Shown here one piece after another: positions 1 through 12,436 of a DNA stretch of 64,000 nucleotides. The position numbers and the translations under genes were made by a program. This DNA is from Euryodendron excelsum (lineage: Eukaryota; Streptophyta; Magnoliopsida; Ericales; Pentaphylacaceae), in NCBI GenBank assembly GCA_033060915.1, contig CM065378.1, forward strand, positions 50,416,001 to 50,480,000. The letters run 5' to 3'. Under the pieces are notes generated by a model. It did not search any database, was not told where the DNA came from, and saw only the letters and a list, made by a program, of their open reading frames with translations. Within the stretch, counting starts at the first letter, position 1, and each line of letters starts with the position of its first letter.

Positions 1-1715
1 GGGCTTCAAGACTCCAATTCTAAACCTATTTTCAAACCATCTTTTAAATCAAAAATCATTTTCAAAACTTGTTTTCAAACAAAAAAGAAAAAAGAATTTT
101 ACTCTCTTGAGTTTTCAAAATCAATCAAAAACCTTTTTAAATACTTCCATGTTCCTCTTGAAACATTTTCAAAAGATCTCTTAAACTTATCATAACCTAA
201 AATGGCTAGACACCTTCCAATTTTCAAAAACTATTCTAAAAATGATTTCAAAAACTCACATCCCTAAGGTGCTCCTAACCCTATAATGGCTAGGGTTTTC
301 AAAGAAAAGTGAAATGTAAAATGAAACTTTCAAGGTTTATAAAAGGGTTTTCCAACCCTAAATGTTTTTAAAAAGCCTCTTTCAAAAATAGCTTTCAATT
401 TTCACAATCTTGAAGTAACTCTAGACCTTTCAATGGATAGGGTTGTTCAAGATAAAGTGAGACATTCAAATAGGGTTCCATAATCCTAAAATTTCTAAAA
501 CCCTAAGAGAAGTTTCTGGCCCCTTTTCTCAAAATGTTTCTAAAATTCATAATCTCTAAGGAGTTTAGTTACTCAATAACTAATCTTTAAAGGGTGATGA
601 GATATCCAACACACCTTTCATATGGTATACAAAACTATTTTCAAAAACTTTTCAATGATAAGTTCAAAAGGGTCCTTTTCCAATTCAAACTCCATTGTCA
701 AAATCTCTAATCAAGCTTTCAAATATTTCCAAAACTCTCATGAGTTGTTTAAAATATCTTTCAAAACCCCCTCAAGTTACTTTCAAAAAAAGTTTCAAAA
801 CATCCCAAAGTCCTATTTCAAAGGCATATTCAAAAACCTTAAGCCCCATTTCAAAAACACTTCAAAACACTCTCAAGTTCTATTTCAAACTCTCCAAGTC
901 TAATTTCAAGTCAAACTCTCTTGAGTTCTAGTTTCAGAAACGTTCCAAGACTCCCATGAGTCTATTTTCAATCAGACTCTTGTTCGAACTATAGATAACC
1001 TAATTCTCGCCAAATGAGATACGTAGATAGCCTTTAAATAGATGCAGTCATATATTTTATTTCAAGTCAAACATCATTTTCAAAACTTTATCAAATCAAA
1101 CCAGCATTTCAAAGTCAAACTTCAAAAACCTTCCAAGACTTTTAAAACCCTTCCCCAATACATCAATGATCATTCATCCAAAAAGTGATGACCAAACTCC
1201 TTTTTTCAAATTCTAAAGTGGGTAATGAGTGGATAGTTAGTAACCCGTGATTCAAGTGAGTGAACATAGGGTGAATAGACATATAGGTACTGAAAGGGCG
1301 GGGTAGGGTGATAATCTTAGGATATATTCCCTATATGTAATCAACTCCCGAATCATAGATTTCTAGTTTGAAAGACCAAAATCGGAGTCACATTTTCAAA
1401 AATGACTTTAAAACATTTTGAAAAAGGTTGCTAAAAAACTTACTTTCCAAAAGTCTTCTTAAGAAGGACATTTTTAAAAACATTTTTGAAAAACCTAATT
1501 GTAGTCTTGGATTGTACTTAGCTTTAGGTAACCTAGCACATCTTTTATTATATTAGGTGGCGACTCCAAATTTTTTTTAAAAAGCCCTTAATCAAATCAA
1601 GTTTTCAAGATCACACCCCTGTCACACTTGTCTTTGTAAAAGGGTAAGTTATAACAGAAAGAGTATCGGGCTTTTCTCGAGCCAAAAGGGCTTGAGTGAA
1701 AATTGGGGAGCGACA
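1..1715 (+). mobile_element. 5' LTR (3' portion) of the Ogre-like element
   Basis: This is the downstream part of an LTR that starts before the window. It ends in GAGCGACA, directly followed by a primer-binding-site-like sequence. Positions 1-960 are a degenerate array of short units of the type TTTCAAAACTTT; 1000-1060 carry the GATACGTAG motif typical of Ogre-type LTRs. It matches the 3' LTR at 19681-21887 along 960-1715, but the short-unit array is much longer here, so the two LTRs have diverged by expansion or deletion. Small open frames at 622-931 arise from the repeat and are not genes. Confidence 0.75.
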
Positions 1716-1717
1716 GC

Positions 1718-1735
1718 TAGGGAGTCCACTGAGGA
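1718..1735 (+). other. Primer-binding site of Ogre-like element
   Basis: TAGGGAGTCCACTGAGGA lies two bases after the LTR end. It is a decayed match (4 mismatches in 18) to TGGCGACTCCACTGGGGA, the primer site I recall for Ogre-type elements, which is complementary to the 3' end of a tRNA (reported as tRNA-Arg). It would prime minus-strand DNA synthesis. The position fits; the identity of the tRNA is from family knowledge. Confidence 0.6.
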
Positions 1736-2595
1736 CTACTTAAAGGGTTAGGCCATTGTCATGTCTCTTCACCCTTCACTCACTTGGAATTTTCAGTTAC
1801 TTTGTCTAGTTTTATCTACTTTTCAAAAATCTTTCTAAACTAAGTTTTCAAAAATCGTAAGTGTTACCAAATCAAACATTACTTTCCAAAAGTATTTCGA
1901 CAAGTATCGTTACTTGCATTCATTCTATTATTCATGCTCTTGCATTGTTTTTTATATTCATGCTCTTGCATCGATCATTTATTTCCCTCTCACATTGAGT
2001 TTTTCAAAAAGTACTAACTCTTTGTATTTCTTTTGTAAGTGAACCCTCGTCCACATTTACTTTATGCTATATGAATGCTTTAACTACCATGAATGTATGA
2101 ATGGTACATGATGAATGTGTGTTCTTGGGCTCTTTCCTTTAATTGTAAAAATTTCACACACACATGGCGCGAAGCATAAGCATTTGCATACATACTTGCA
2201 TTATTACTTGTAACTACCCTTTAGTTAGAAGGGAGAACAATAGAGTGGCTGTCAGCGGATGTCGACATGCTTCCTACCCAATGGCCTATTGATAGTTTCC
2301 CCGCTTGAATCACCAACCAAAGATGGGGTTCACCCTTTCAGGGGTGGACGCCAGAGGTTTGAAGATTCAGGAGTTGGGCTTTTGAGGAAGCATTAGTCAA
2401 CCCCAACTTCATGCTCATATAGCACCCCTTACATAGCCGAAACTCTGTTGTAATTAAGACATATGCGTCAATTTCAAAAACTAAGGAGGAAAGAGTGACC
2501 GCCTTACATTTCCCTACTCTTATCCATCAAACTGCCTAGTTAACTGTCATTATTACACTGTTCATGCATTGATATCCATACTAAGACTAAAGTTC
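1736..2595 (+). other. Untranslated leader of the Ogre-like element, no gene seen
   Basis: This is the internal leader between the primer-binding site and the nested solo LTR. It has no credible reading frame. It continues after the insertion at 7699, because the 5 bases CAGGC at its end are repeated there. Confidence 0.5.
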
Positions 2596-5500
2596 CAGGC
2601 TGTCGCGCCCAGATTTTTCGCACTCGAGGAATACTCACACAAGCGGGAAAAATGTTGTACTCTCTCGTTAGAACTCACCCTCCTAGAAGAATGAGTGCGA
2701 CTAGGTTTGAATTGAAAATTGATTTGAATAAAGGGCTTTTGAAAAAGATTCGAAGTCACCACCTAACTTGATTAAGGTGAGTTAGGTCACTTAAAAACTA
2801 AGCATAATCCGAAGACTACACTTAGGGTTTTTGGAAAATGATTTGAAAATATCTCCTCGAGAGAGGGTTTTTAAGAAAATAGATTGTTTGGCAACCTTTT
2901 GGAAAACATTTAGCCCTTTTTGAAAAATAACTCCGTTTTGGTCTTTGAAATCAGTGATCTTAGGTTCGGAGGTTGGTTACGTGTAGGGAAGACGCACTAA
3001 GCTATCACCCTACCCCGCCCTTTCGATACCTACATGTCAATCTACCCTAGATTCACCTATGAGAACCTTTAACTAACCATAGTTCAATCCTATCCATTTT
3101 AGAAAAACAATGTTTAAAAAGAAACTAATATGATGCATGGTATGCACGTGCAAGATAAAAGAATTGGAAAATAAAAATTGATTTGAAAAGAAATTGATTT
3201 GATTTGAAAATAGATTTGAAGAGATGGAATTGAAATTGGAAAGTTTGAAAATTGAAAGTAGAAATTTGAAAATAGAAATTTTGAAATTGGAATTTTGAAA
3301 ATAGATTAGAATTTGAGATTTGGAAAGATTTTGGAAACCGCACCCATGAGGGTAGAATTGAAAGTTTGAAAAGTATTGTGACCGCACCTATGAAGGTTGC
3401 CTACGTATCCCTTTCGGGGAATCAGGTCAGTCGTAATTCGGACCGGAGTGCGATTGAAAAGAGATTGATTTGAAGAGAGAAATTGGATTAGAAGAAAGAG
3501 ATTGAATTGAAAACTGGATTTGATTTGAGATTAGAAGAGGAGATTGAATTTGAGAAGATTGGACTTGCTTTGGAAAGATTGATTTTGGAAAGACTTGGTT
3601 TTAGGAAACCTGGACTTAGGAAAGAGAAGAGACTTAGAAAACATTTGACTTGACTGGGAAGGTGTAGGAAATTAGGAAAGATTGGATTTAGGAAATGTTT
3701 GAATTAGAAAAGGTTCGATTTAGGAAGGTTTTAGAATTAGGAAAGTTTCAACTTAGGAAAGCTTTGAATTTGGAATGTTTCAACTTTAGGAAAGTTTTGA
3801 ATTAAGAAAGTTTCGAATTAGGAAAGTTTGCAAATTAGGAAATTTTTTGAAAATTGAAAAGTTTTGAATTTAGAAATGTTTTAAATTAGGAAAAGTCTAG
3901 TTTAAGAAAGGTTTAGAATTTGGAAAGTTTCAAATTAAGAAAGTTTTGAATTTTGGAATGTTTGAAAAAAAAAAGGAAGTTTTGAATTTGGAAAGTTTTG
4001 AAAACAAGGAAGTTTTGAAAATAAGAAAGTTTCGTTTTGGGAAAAGTTTGAAAAAGGAAAGTTTTTAGTTTAGGAAATGTTTAAATTAAGAAAGTTTTGA
4101 GTTTAGAAAAGTCTTAGATTTGGAAAGATGTTGAAGTTTTGGAAAGTTTAAAATTTGGAAAGATTTAGGTTTAGAAATATTTAACTTGAGAAAGTTTCAA
4201 ATTTAGAAAGTTTTGAATTTGGAAAGATTTGAAATTTAGAAAGTTTAAGATTTAGAAAGTCTTAGAGTTTTAGAAAATCTTAAGATTAGAAAAGGTTTGA
4301 GTTTAGGAAAAGTTTGAAAACTTGAATTTGAAAAGTTAAGATTTGGGAAGGGGGTTGAATTAGGAAAGGGTTGGATTAGGAAAGATTTGAAAGTTGAGTT
4401 TTAAAACTTAGGAAAGATTTTTATGTTCAAGTTTTGGAAACTTAAGATTTAGGAAAGGAGAAACTTAGAAAGGATTCGAATTAGGAAAGATTTGGATTGG
4501 GAAGGGATTGGATTTTGTTTCTAAAAGGGAAGGTTTGATTTTGTTTCCAAAAACGGAGAATAGGATCTAGTTCCCTAAATGGGGAGATTTGATTTGGTTT
4601 CCTAAAGGGAAGATTGGATTTAGTAAGGATTTGGAAAGGGAGATTCTGGAAACCCTAGTTTTGGAAAATTATAGTTTCGATGTAGAAAATAGGTTTTGGA
4701 AACGTGTATCGTTTGGATGTGAAAACAAGAGGTTTTGGAAACCTAAGTTTGGGGCAAAGTTTGAAAATCATGTTCTTGGAAAGAAAATTAGGGTTTCCTA
4801 ATTGTGGGCTCTAAGGCTTGACTTGGGCTCTAAGGAAAGAGTTTTTGGAAAGTGCGTTTTTAGAAAACGAAGGTTTTTCTAGAAGGGAATCTTAGGGAGG
4901 AATTTTTGAAAAGTGAATTTGAAGAGGGAGTTTTTGGAAAAAGATTTTAAAGAGAAGGAGTTTTAGAAAGTGTATTTTTAGAAACGTAGATTTTAGAAGA
5001 AAAATCCTAGAGAGGAAATTTCTAGAAGGAAGATTTTGGAAAGAGAGTTTTTTAGAAAGGTTTTTGGAGAGAGCTTTTAGGAAGGTGAATCTAGGGAGTG
5101 TTTTTAGAAGGTGAATTTTGAGGAAAAGATTTTGGAGAGGAGTTGAAAAAGAGAGTTTTGAAAAATAGATTTTTGGAGGGAGTTTTTAGAAAATAATTTT
5201 GGAAAGGGGAGTTTTAGGAAAGTATGTTGAAAAAGAGATTTTTAGGAAGAGGGATTTGGAAAGAGAGTTTTTTGGAAAGTATGAAAACGTCTCACTTTCC
5301 TAAAGCGATTCTAGCCATAAGAGGGCTAGAACCATTTTAAGAAAGTGGTTTTGGAAAACAATAAGATTTGAAAATATAGACCAAAAAGGTCACTTTTAAT
5401 GTAACACTTTCCTAAAGCAACCCTAGCCATGGAAAGGCTAAAATCACCCTAGAATTGTGATTTTGAAAACAAGTTTTTGAAAAAGAGATTTTGATGCAAT

Positions 5501-6168
5501 TTTGAAAACAAGTTTGAAAACTGTTTTGAAAACGAGTTTGAAAACGAATTTTGGAAGATGCAAGACTATGATATGGACAATGCAATTTGGGGTCGTGAAC
5601 ATACAAGGCTAAGGCTTCACCACATAATCAAAGGGGGCCGGACCCACGTGGTCTCTGGTTAGACTAGAAGAAAGCCTCCGACACGGTGACTCTTCAATAG
5701 CCCAATCCTACACATGGACTGGGAATCCCCTTGTTTCAAGCATGCAAAGAAAGGGGGGGAAAGAGATGGGAGATTAAAATAGAGAAAACTCAAGTAGGTT
5801 AGGAGAGAGAAGAGAGAGGGGGGAAGTGCGAAAATTTAAATAGAAAACCTACCATATGTCTTCTTTATTTTGCGCGCCTTGCTTGTCTTCAATCTTTGGT
5901 CTTCGTCTTGATCTTCTTCTTCAACCTTCAAGGGTTGTCTTCAACCTTTAGATGGCAGCTCTTCAAGTTTTCAAAGGATGGTTGAAGGCTAGTGTATGAG
6001 TGTATGGGGGAGTGTATAAGTGTATAGGGGGCTAGGGTTTGTGTAGAGTGGCTAGAGTTTGGAAAACCAAGGGAGGCTAGGGCTTAGGAGGTGCTCGAGC
6101 TCTGTATATCGAAATATAGGATTTTTAGGTTTAGTTTGCAGACCCCTTTCATGTTGAATGAGGCTCTG

Positions 6169-6176
6169 TATTTATA
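6169..6176 (-). promoter_or_regulatory. TATA box of LTR promoter (minus)
   Basis: On the minus strand TATAAATA is followed by CAGAGCC, and the same block is found in the two sister LTRs at 16217 and 61395. Its conservation and its place within the LTR fit the U3/R promoter. The transcribed leader downstream holds several AAACCCTAG-like boxes. Confidence 0.65.
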
Positions 6177-7050
6177 GAAGTTGGACAAACCTGGCATCTG
6201 TTGCAGTGGCGCCAGGGCAAAATTGCTCTTGGCGCCACTACTAGTGGCGCCAGCCACTTAGGAAACTTGATAAGTCGGTAAGCAACGTATCTTTGACTAG
6301 ATTTGGGCGCCTGTACTAGTGACTACCATGCAATTTTTAGCCTGGCTTCACTAGGAATGACTCCGGAAAGTCCGGGGATGATTTGAAGGAGCCAGGAATG
6401 ACCCGGAAGACCAGAAAGGAGCAGGAACACTTAAGATAGTGTCCTGGAGGTATTTGACTTGAAAATTGAGGATAAGATGTGTCGGAAAGGTTGACCGGGT
6501 CCTTAGGGGCAAAACAATCAATCGGACTAGGAAGCTGCCAGGGCAAACTCGGATTGTCCCAGAAGAAGACTTGGGATCTGAAAACATTATTCAGAATGTT
6601 CTCGGAGGTTGCCGATTTGATTCCCAGAGCCGGCGTGGTTAGAAAAGGAGACCGGCTTACCAGGGGCAAAACGGTCATTTTGTACCGGGTTTGCCGGAAC
6701 TGACTCGGAATGGTCCGAAAATGTAAAGGAAGGTTGAGAACACTATAAAAAGTATTCTCGGGACATTACCGGTTTGATACCCAGAGCCGGTGTGGTTCCT
6801 GGGACATTCGGATGCCTAGGGACAAAATGGTTATCTTGACCGGAAAGTCTCAAAAAAGGTCCAAAGGACAGTTTGGTCATTTTTCACCAAAGTGGGCTAA
6901 CAAACACTGGTGTTGACCTGGGTTTTGAGTGTTTCCGCCACTCTAACGGCGGTCGTCGTGACACAGGAGTTTGTTGCCAATTCCCTATATCGACCTATTT
7001 GTGAGTATTTCCGCTACTCTAACGGTTTTGTGAGTAGTTTCGCTACTCGG

Positions 7051-7497
7051 ACCGTCTCGAGGAATAAACTGTCTCGAGAGAGGGATTGGAAAGGGGTCTT
7101 ACTATCTCCAAAGAGACGTCCCTGGATTGGAACAGTCTCGAGGAATAAACTGTCTCGAGAGTGGGATTGGAAAGGGGTCTTACCGTCTCCGAAGAGACGT
7201 GTCTGGATTGGAACCATCTCGAGGAATAAACTGTCTCGAGAGTGGGATTGGAAAGGGGTCTTACCGTCTTCGAGGAGACGTGCCTGGATTGGAACCGTCT
7301 CGAGGAATAAACTGTCTCGAGAGTGGGATTGGAAAGGGGACTTATCGTCTTCGAGGAGACGTGCCTGGATTGGAACCGTCTCGAGGAATAAACGGTCTCG
7401 AGAGTGGGATTGGAAAGGGGACTTATCGTCTCCGAAGAGACGTGCTTGGATTGGAACTGTCTCGAGGAATAAACTGTCTCGAGAGTGGGATTGAAAA
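7051..7497. repeat. 81-bp tandem repeat, about 5.5 copies, inside solo LTR
   Basis: Copies start at 7051, 7132, 7213, 7294, 7375 and 7456, each exactly 81 bp apart, the last one partial. Each unit contains two CTCGAG-bearing segments (GTCTCGAGGAATAAACTG then TCTCGAGAG) and a GAAGAGACG or GAGGAGACG block. Because 81 is a multiple of 3, several frames stay open through the array on both strands (6910-7494 and 7127-7633 on plus, 7014-7538 on minus). These frames are repeat artefacts. The sister LTR at 59733 has a 45-bp array at the corresponding place, and the one at 14632 has about one unit. Confidence 0.93.
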
Positions 7498-7698
7498 GAT
7501 TTTGGAAAGGACAATGCCCCTAAGGGCATTTTGGTCATTTTGCTTCTATTTGGGCCCGACAGGCCCCCGAAGCGATGGAGAGAAGGAATTTGGACCTAGA
7601 GAATTGGTTTCGATTGGAATATGCCTACAATGACTTGAAAACAAGTTTGGACGGAGTGTAGACTGCTGAGCGGTCAAAAATGGGGTGCTTACACAGGC

Positions 7699-8394
7699 AA
7701 CTCAAAGTCATTGCATTTCATATATATGATTAACCCATAGAGAATGGCCCAAAGCCAATACCAAAACTCCTTAGGGTTTCTAATAACCCTAAGGACGCAT
7801 GACATGCATCTAAATAACATCTTGTAAAGAGGGGCCCTAATCCCTCTTTGTTCATAGAGATAGGATTGTCAAGAAGATAACGGGAAACCAAGAAGCAAGG
7901 TTACTCACCAACTCCCATTCAAAAAAGGTGAATCCGAAGACTTAAGAGTAGTTTAGGAAGCCAAATGTATAGAAAGATACGAAAAAAGTCCTATGGAAAA
8001 TCTTCCCCCTTTCCCGTTCAATGTATTTCAATTCCCTGTACAAAATAAAATCAATATAATAAAATTGTCATCTTTAATTCCTCTATGAATGTATGGATGT
8101 ATGAATGAATGCCACAAGCAGCAAGTATGGTATTGTATGAGGGGCAATACCCTATCTCCAAGAAATGAACAAATCATCATGCTTAGATCCCTCAAGAAAT
8201 AGAGGCACCTTTAAAACATGCATTGTATAATAACTTTCAAATCAAGGTACTGATTTTTATTTTGTTCTTTGTTTTCTTTGTTCTCCCCTCATTCTTTCTT
8301 CTTTAGGAATTTTCTTTTAGCGGAACACCATTGCTCTAAAGGGCAGAAGAAGACAAACTAGAGCACCACTTAGCGTTAGGGATCCAATAATCAC
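7699..8394 (+). other. Second part of Ogre-like leader, no gene seen
   Basis: This is internal leader sequence continuing from 2595 after the nested LTR. It contains a CT-rich stretch near 8270-8310. I see no supported reading frame before gag. Confidence 0.4.
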
Positions 8395-9740
8395 CCGCCA
8401 CCAGTCAATCCTCATGGCTACGAATCTGGAACACCCATTGCTGCTTTCAAACCCCTTTCTTGGGAGGACTTTAATGATTTGAAAGGAAAACTAGATGAAA
8501 TGATCAGGTTAATGCATATAACTGCATCAAAGGGGCTCACTTCTCTTGTTCCTTCCACTTCAGCACTTCCCCCACATGATGCTACCATACACACCTTTGC
8601 TCAGACTACAGTATAAATCGACCCCAATGGGAAGAGGAAAGAAATCCTAAAAACTGTGCTCATTGAAGAAGAGGAAGATGGCAACCCCGAGATGATCCTT
8701 CTTAAGGCTGCGAAGAAGAAAGAGCCGGAGGACCACCTGAACCAAAAAATTCAAGGGTTAGAAGAGTCCCTGCGTAATTTGCACTGGTATGATGCCTTTA
8801 GTGGGACTAGCTATGATGAATTATGCTTCTACCCAGATCATCCCAGACCCCCAAAATTCAATATACCTGATTTCCAGAAGTATGATGGAAGCGAGGACCC
8901 TGTGACCTACTTGCGTCTATATGCGGGGGTGCTAAGCTACCACGGGAATGATCCCAAGCTCTTAATGCAGTTATTCTAACACAAATTGCCTGGGTCTACC
9001 CTCTAGTGGTTCGCTCGTTTAGATTTGAAGAAGATTACCACCTAGAATGAGCTAGTCCTAGCTTTTAGGGTGCAATACAGACACGACAGTGACCTCACCC
9101 TAGATAGATGGGCCCTAATGACTATGACTCGAGGGGATAAAGAGAGCTTTAAGAGCTACCCTTTGAGATGCTGGGAGGTAGTAGCCAAGTCAACCCCCCG
9201 TTAGCTGAAAAAGAGCACGTCCAACTCTTTGTGCACACATTCCAAGGTTTGTACTATGAGAAACTTTGTGTGGGCGTGGAAAAGAACTTCTCCAAAATTG
9301 TCATGCAAGGGGAAATAATCGAGAATAGGCCGAAGATGGGAAGGATGACTGATCCATATGCCAAAACTAGAGAACGTTTCCCCAGTACTGCAAAGAAGAT
9401 AGCTACCACTCGAGGAACTGCTAAGAAGGAAGGGGAAGTGTCAACCATACTACCAGTTCAGTAGTAACAATACATTCCCTAAATCAAGCTCGACCTCCAC
9501 TAGTCCACATGCTAGTAGCACCTATCTAAGTACCCGCACCTAGGCCGTTCGTTGTATGACCACACTTCAATCCCAACCCGTCACCTTAGCAGAACCGGGT
9601 ATTTACCCAACTCGCCTACACCCAGACGGCCATGTGTCATGATCTCTTACAAGCCAAACATTTGAGCCCCATACCTACTCAGCCTTTGCCTAGCCCCTTG
9701 CTGCCCACCTTCAACCCTGTATTAACATATGAATATCATT
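8395..9740 (+). pseudogene. gag: gag remnant of Ogre-like element, part 1
   Basis: Translated remnants match the gag capsid of Tat/Ogre retrotransposons. Around 8420-8650 is the N-terminal part (reads AAFKPLSWEDFNDLKGKL). At 8656-8979 is an open stretch with the hallmark PPKFNIPDFQKYDGSEDP and a following YLRLYAG, the conserved start of the retrotransposon gag domain. After a stop at 8979 the frame continues with stops and shifts: 'LDRWALMTMTRGDKESFKSY' (about 9095-9160) and, at 9168-9464, PPLAEKEHVQLFVHTFQGLY. Multiple stops and frameshifts make it non-functional. Near 9740 the frame reads YEYHFRG and is cut by the Tekay-like LTR; the rest of the same motif (GHDTESCFSLKHKIQDL) resumes at about 12438. 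Confidence 0.85.
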
Positions 9741-9750
9741 TCAGAGGATA

Positions 9751-12436
9751 GGTGTAAAACCCTATCTTGATTAGTATCATGTTTAGCTTAATTACATATA
9801 TTATTGAACATAATTTTCTTAATCAAGGAGCTTGATTAGCATGTTTTAATGAAAGCATGTCATGGGGAGAATATCATATTTTTGAGAATGATTAGTGGGC
9901 TTAATTAATAATTAATTAGCTTAATTAATCTCCGTGCCTAGCTTATATTAATCATGATTAATTATCATAAGTGTGATTAATTATGTTAATCATGTGGATT
10001 AGTAAGGTGCTTGGTGTGCATGCGTGAGCTTGACACCTAGGTGTGTGCTTAAGCTTAAGTGAGATGTGTGCATCACTTATGTGATTCATTTCATTTGCTA
10101 GCTATGTGTGTGATCATGACATGTGGAATAATAGATACATCCTTGTATCTATTGTTGGCTTGAAAGCCAAGAAGAGAGGAGCTTGTGTAGAGAATTGTGT
10201 TTGGTGAGAAAGAAAGTGAGAGAAAATAAGAGAAAGAGAGAAAGGAAGAAAAGGAAGAAGAAATTCAAGGGAAAGCTTGTGTGATCATTGCTTGAGGTGA
10301 GAATCTTTATGTTTATACTTGATTTATCATACTCTTGTTGATTCTTGCATGCAAGCATACTATTTCATGTATGGAAGTGAGAATTGAGGTGAGGTGTGGG
10401 GTAGTGTTTAGGGTTTCCTAGGAGGAAGCCTTGAATCTTCATGTTGTGCATGTTTTTGTTCTTTAAGAACTTGATTATGGCTTTACAACTTCATTCTAAA
10501 CTTAAGAGGACTTAAAATTGTGTAGGAGATGGAAAGGGGGCTTAAAACTAGGGTTTAGAAGTGTATTTTGGACCAAGGAGTGAGAGGGGCGCACTAGTGC
10601 ACTTGGAGGGTGCCTAGTGGCATAGTGGGCTGCCAAAGGGGCACCAGTAGGCGGGCTAGGGTTCCTAGTGGTACGCTCCTCTGGTTGGGGCCGCCGGTAG
10701 GGCGCCTAATTGGACACTCCTCTAGTTAGGACCGTTGGTACGACGCTTAGTGGCATGCTTCCCGGCCACAGCTTCAGCGCACTTTAATAAAATGGTCATA
10801 TCTCACTCTAGAAAACTCAAAATGGTGCACTGTTTGAAGCTTTGGAAAGTAGATTCATAGATATTTCTATTGATATAAAGTTTGTACTCTAACTCCTTGT
10901 AAATTGAGAGATATTGTAGTTTAAAGTTTACATGGTATTGCATTGGGAAAGGTTTTAACATCCCAATAAGCTTTAATGCATCATTGATGTTCTAAATCAC
11001 ATGTTTAAGGAGTATAAGCCATGAATATGCATTGGTTATGAATTACTACAATTATTTCATCAAGTTTGATGTGATAGTATGTAATAGGCTCGGAAGTGGC
11101 TCAGGACACTCCGGTTTAATCTAAGGAGTGATTTAATCATAGTTATAAGGTAGGGATTTGAGATAATCATGTTTATATTGAATTGGATGTCTTAATAGCT
11201 ATGTTAGTATTGAATGTGGTGTTGTTGTTAATGTTAATGTTGGAGTTGATTGTGGGGAGAGTAAGATAATCCCATTTGTATTGAATTGAATGTTTTGTTG
11301 TGAATGTTGGTGTTGATTGTGGGGATATAGGATAGTCTTATTCATATTGAATTGGATATCTTGTTGTCTGTGTTGATGACAGTGGTTTATGTGGTGGCAT
11401 TGTATGGCTTATCTATATTGAAATTATTGTCTATACTGTATTGATATTGTTTCCTATGTTGGTGTTGGTGTTGATATTGCATAGCTTATGTAGTGGCATT
11501 GGGGTGCGGATATTAGTGTTGGATTATGAGGTGACATTGCATACATTATGCATAGTGAATATAACTTGCATTGCACAGTTGAGGTTAGATCACGATGAAC
11601 ATTCTTATAATTTACTTTATCAATCTCAACAAGATTATCAACAAGTATGCCTATGTGGTGAAGTGCCTTTGTGGTGATGTGTCTACGTGGTGAGCCTATG
11701 TAGTGAAGTGCCTATGTGGTGAAATGCCTAAGTGGTTATGAGTCTATGCAGTGACATTCAACATTATATCAGAGGAGATATTGAATTACATGAGTCATTT
11801 CTTATTGATCATGGTAATAGGCGTGTGGTTATATCATTATTAATGGTGGTTTATCTATTGATAATTGATTAAGTACTTGCATGATTATATATCATTGCTA
11901 GTGGGGTATCTATCAGTGGTTGATTCAATGATTGTCTCATTTATAATGGTGGTTTAACTATTAGTGGTTGATTTAGTAGATTTTGTGTTGATGATTGACT
12001 CGGTCGTTATCTAGTATTTGTTCTTTACAAGTTTGATTATCGTAGTGAGCATGTTGATATATAGCTCACACCCACACATGTTGTTTTATAGGTAACATGG
12101 ATAGGGAGGTTCAATCCACTGTTGTCGCTATCGCTATTGATATCGAGTTAGAGAGCTTCGAGATGCTCCACTTGTTGAGTCAATTGTATTGTATATGTTG
12201 TGTATTGGAGAGAGAGTGTGTTTATTGTGAGTTTGTGTCAGGGATTTACTTTATATAAGTTAATGGATTAAGAGATGACTTATATTTATACATGGAGATT
12301 CAAGGATGGTTTTAATTATAATATTTGTTGTTATCCTTTAAAGATTGCATATCTTTGGGATAGTGATGAGGCTTCGCTTACAGGTTGAAAACCTGTGCGA
12401 TCACATCCACCCTAAGAAGGTGTTAATGACGCCTAA
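9751..12436 (+). mobile_element. Solo LTR of Tekay-like chromovirus inserted in gag
   Basis: About 2.7 kb of non-coding sequence interrupts gag in mid-motif. It begins near TGTAAAACCC. Near its right end it carries a block GATGAGGCTTCGCTTACAGG followed by 'gttgaaaacctgtgcgatcac', which I recognise as the 3' portion of Tekay/Del-type LTRs, and a stretch near 12060 (agctcacacccacacatg) also usual there. A promoter-like region and several TGG-rich short repeats lie between. The exact right border and the target duplication could not be fixed by eye. The direction is inferred from the order of these blocks. Confidence 0.65.

Larger units (their letters stand above)
2601..7693 (-). mobile_element. 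Solo LTR, giant Ogre/Tat-type (5.1 kb), minus strand
   Basis: The element has TG...CA ends: on the minus strand it starts TGTAAGCACCCC (7693) and ends GGGCGCGACA (2601). It is flanked by a perfect 5-bp target duplication CAGGC at 2596-2600 and 7694-7698. No internal domain is present, so it is a solo LTR left by LTR-LTR recombination. From 3' to 5' on the + strand it contains the conserved GATACGTAGG-type motif near 3400, about 1.9 kb of degenerate purine-rich short units (about 3450-5300), a leader region, a TATA box (6169-6176) and an 81-bp tandem array (7051-7497). It is the same family as 14632-19441 and 59733-64000. Open frames inside it (for example 6337-6703 and 6910-7633) are not genes. 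Confidence 0.92.

Noticed and set aside
6910..7633. Long overlapping open frames on both strands (168-194 codons)
   Set aside because: They run through the 81-bp tandem array, whose length is a multiple of 3, so open frames persist without selection. The array lies in a solo LTR.
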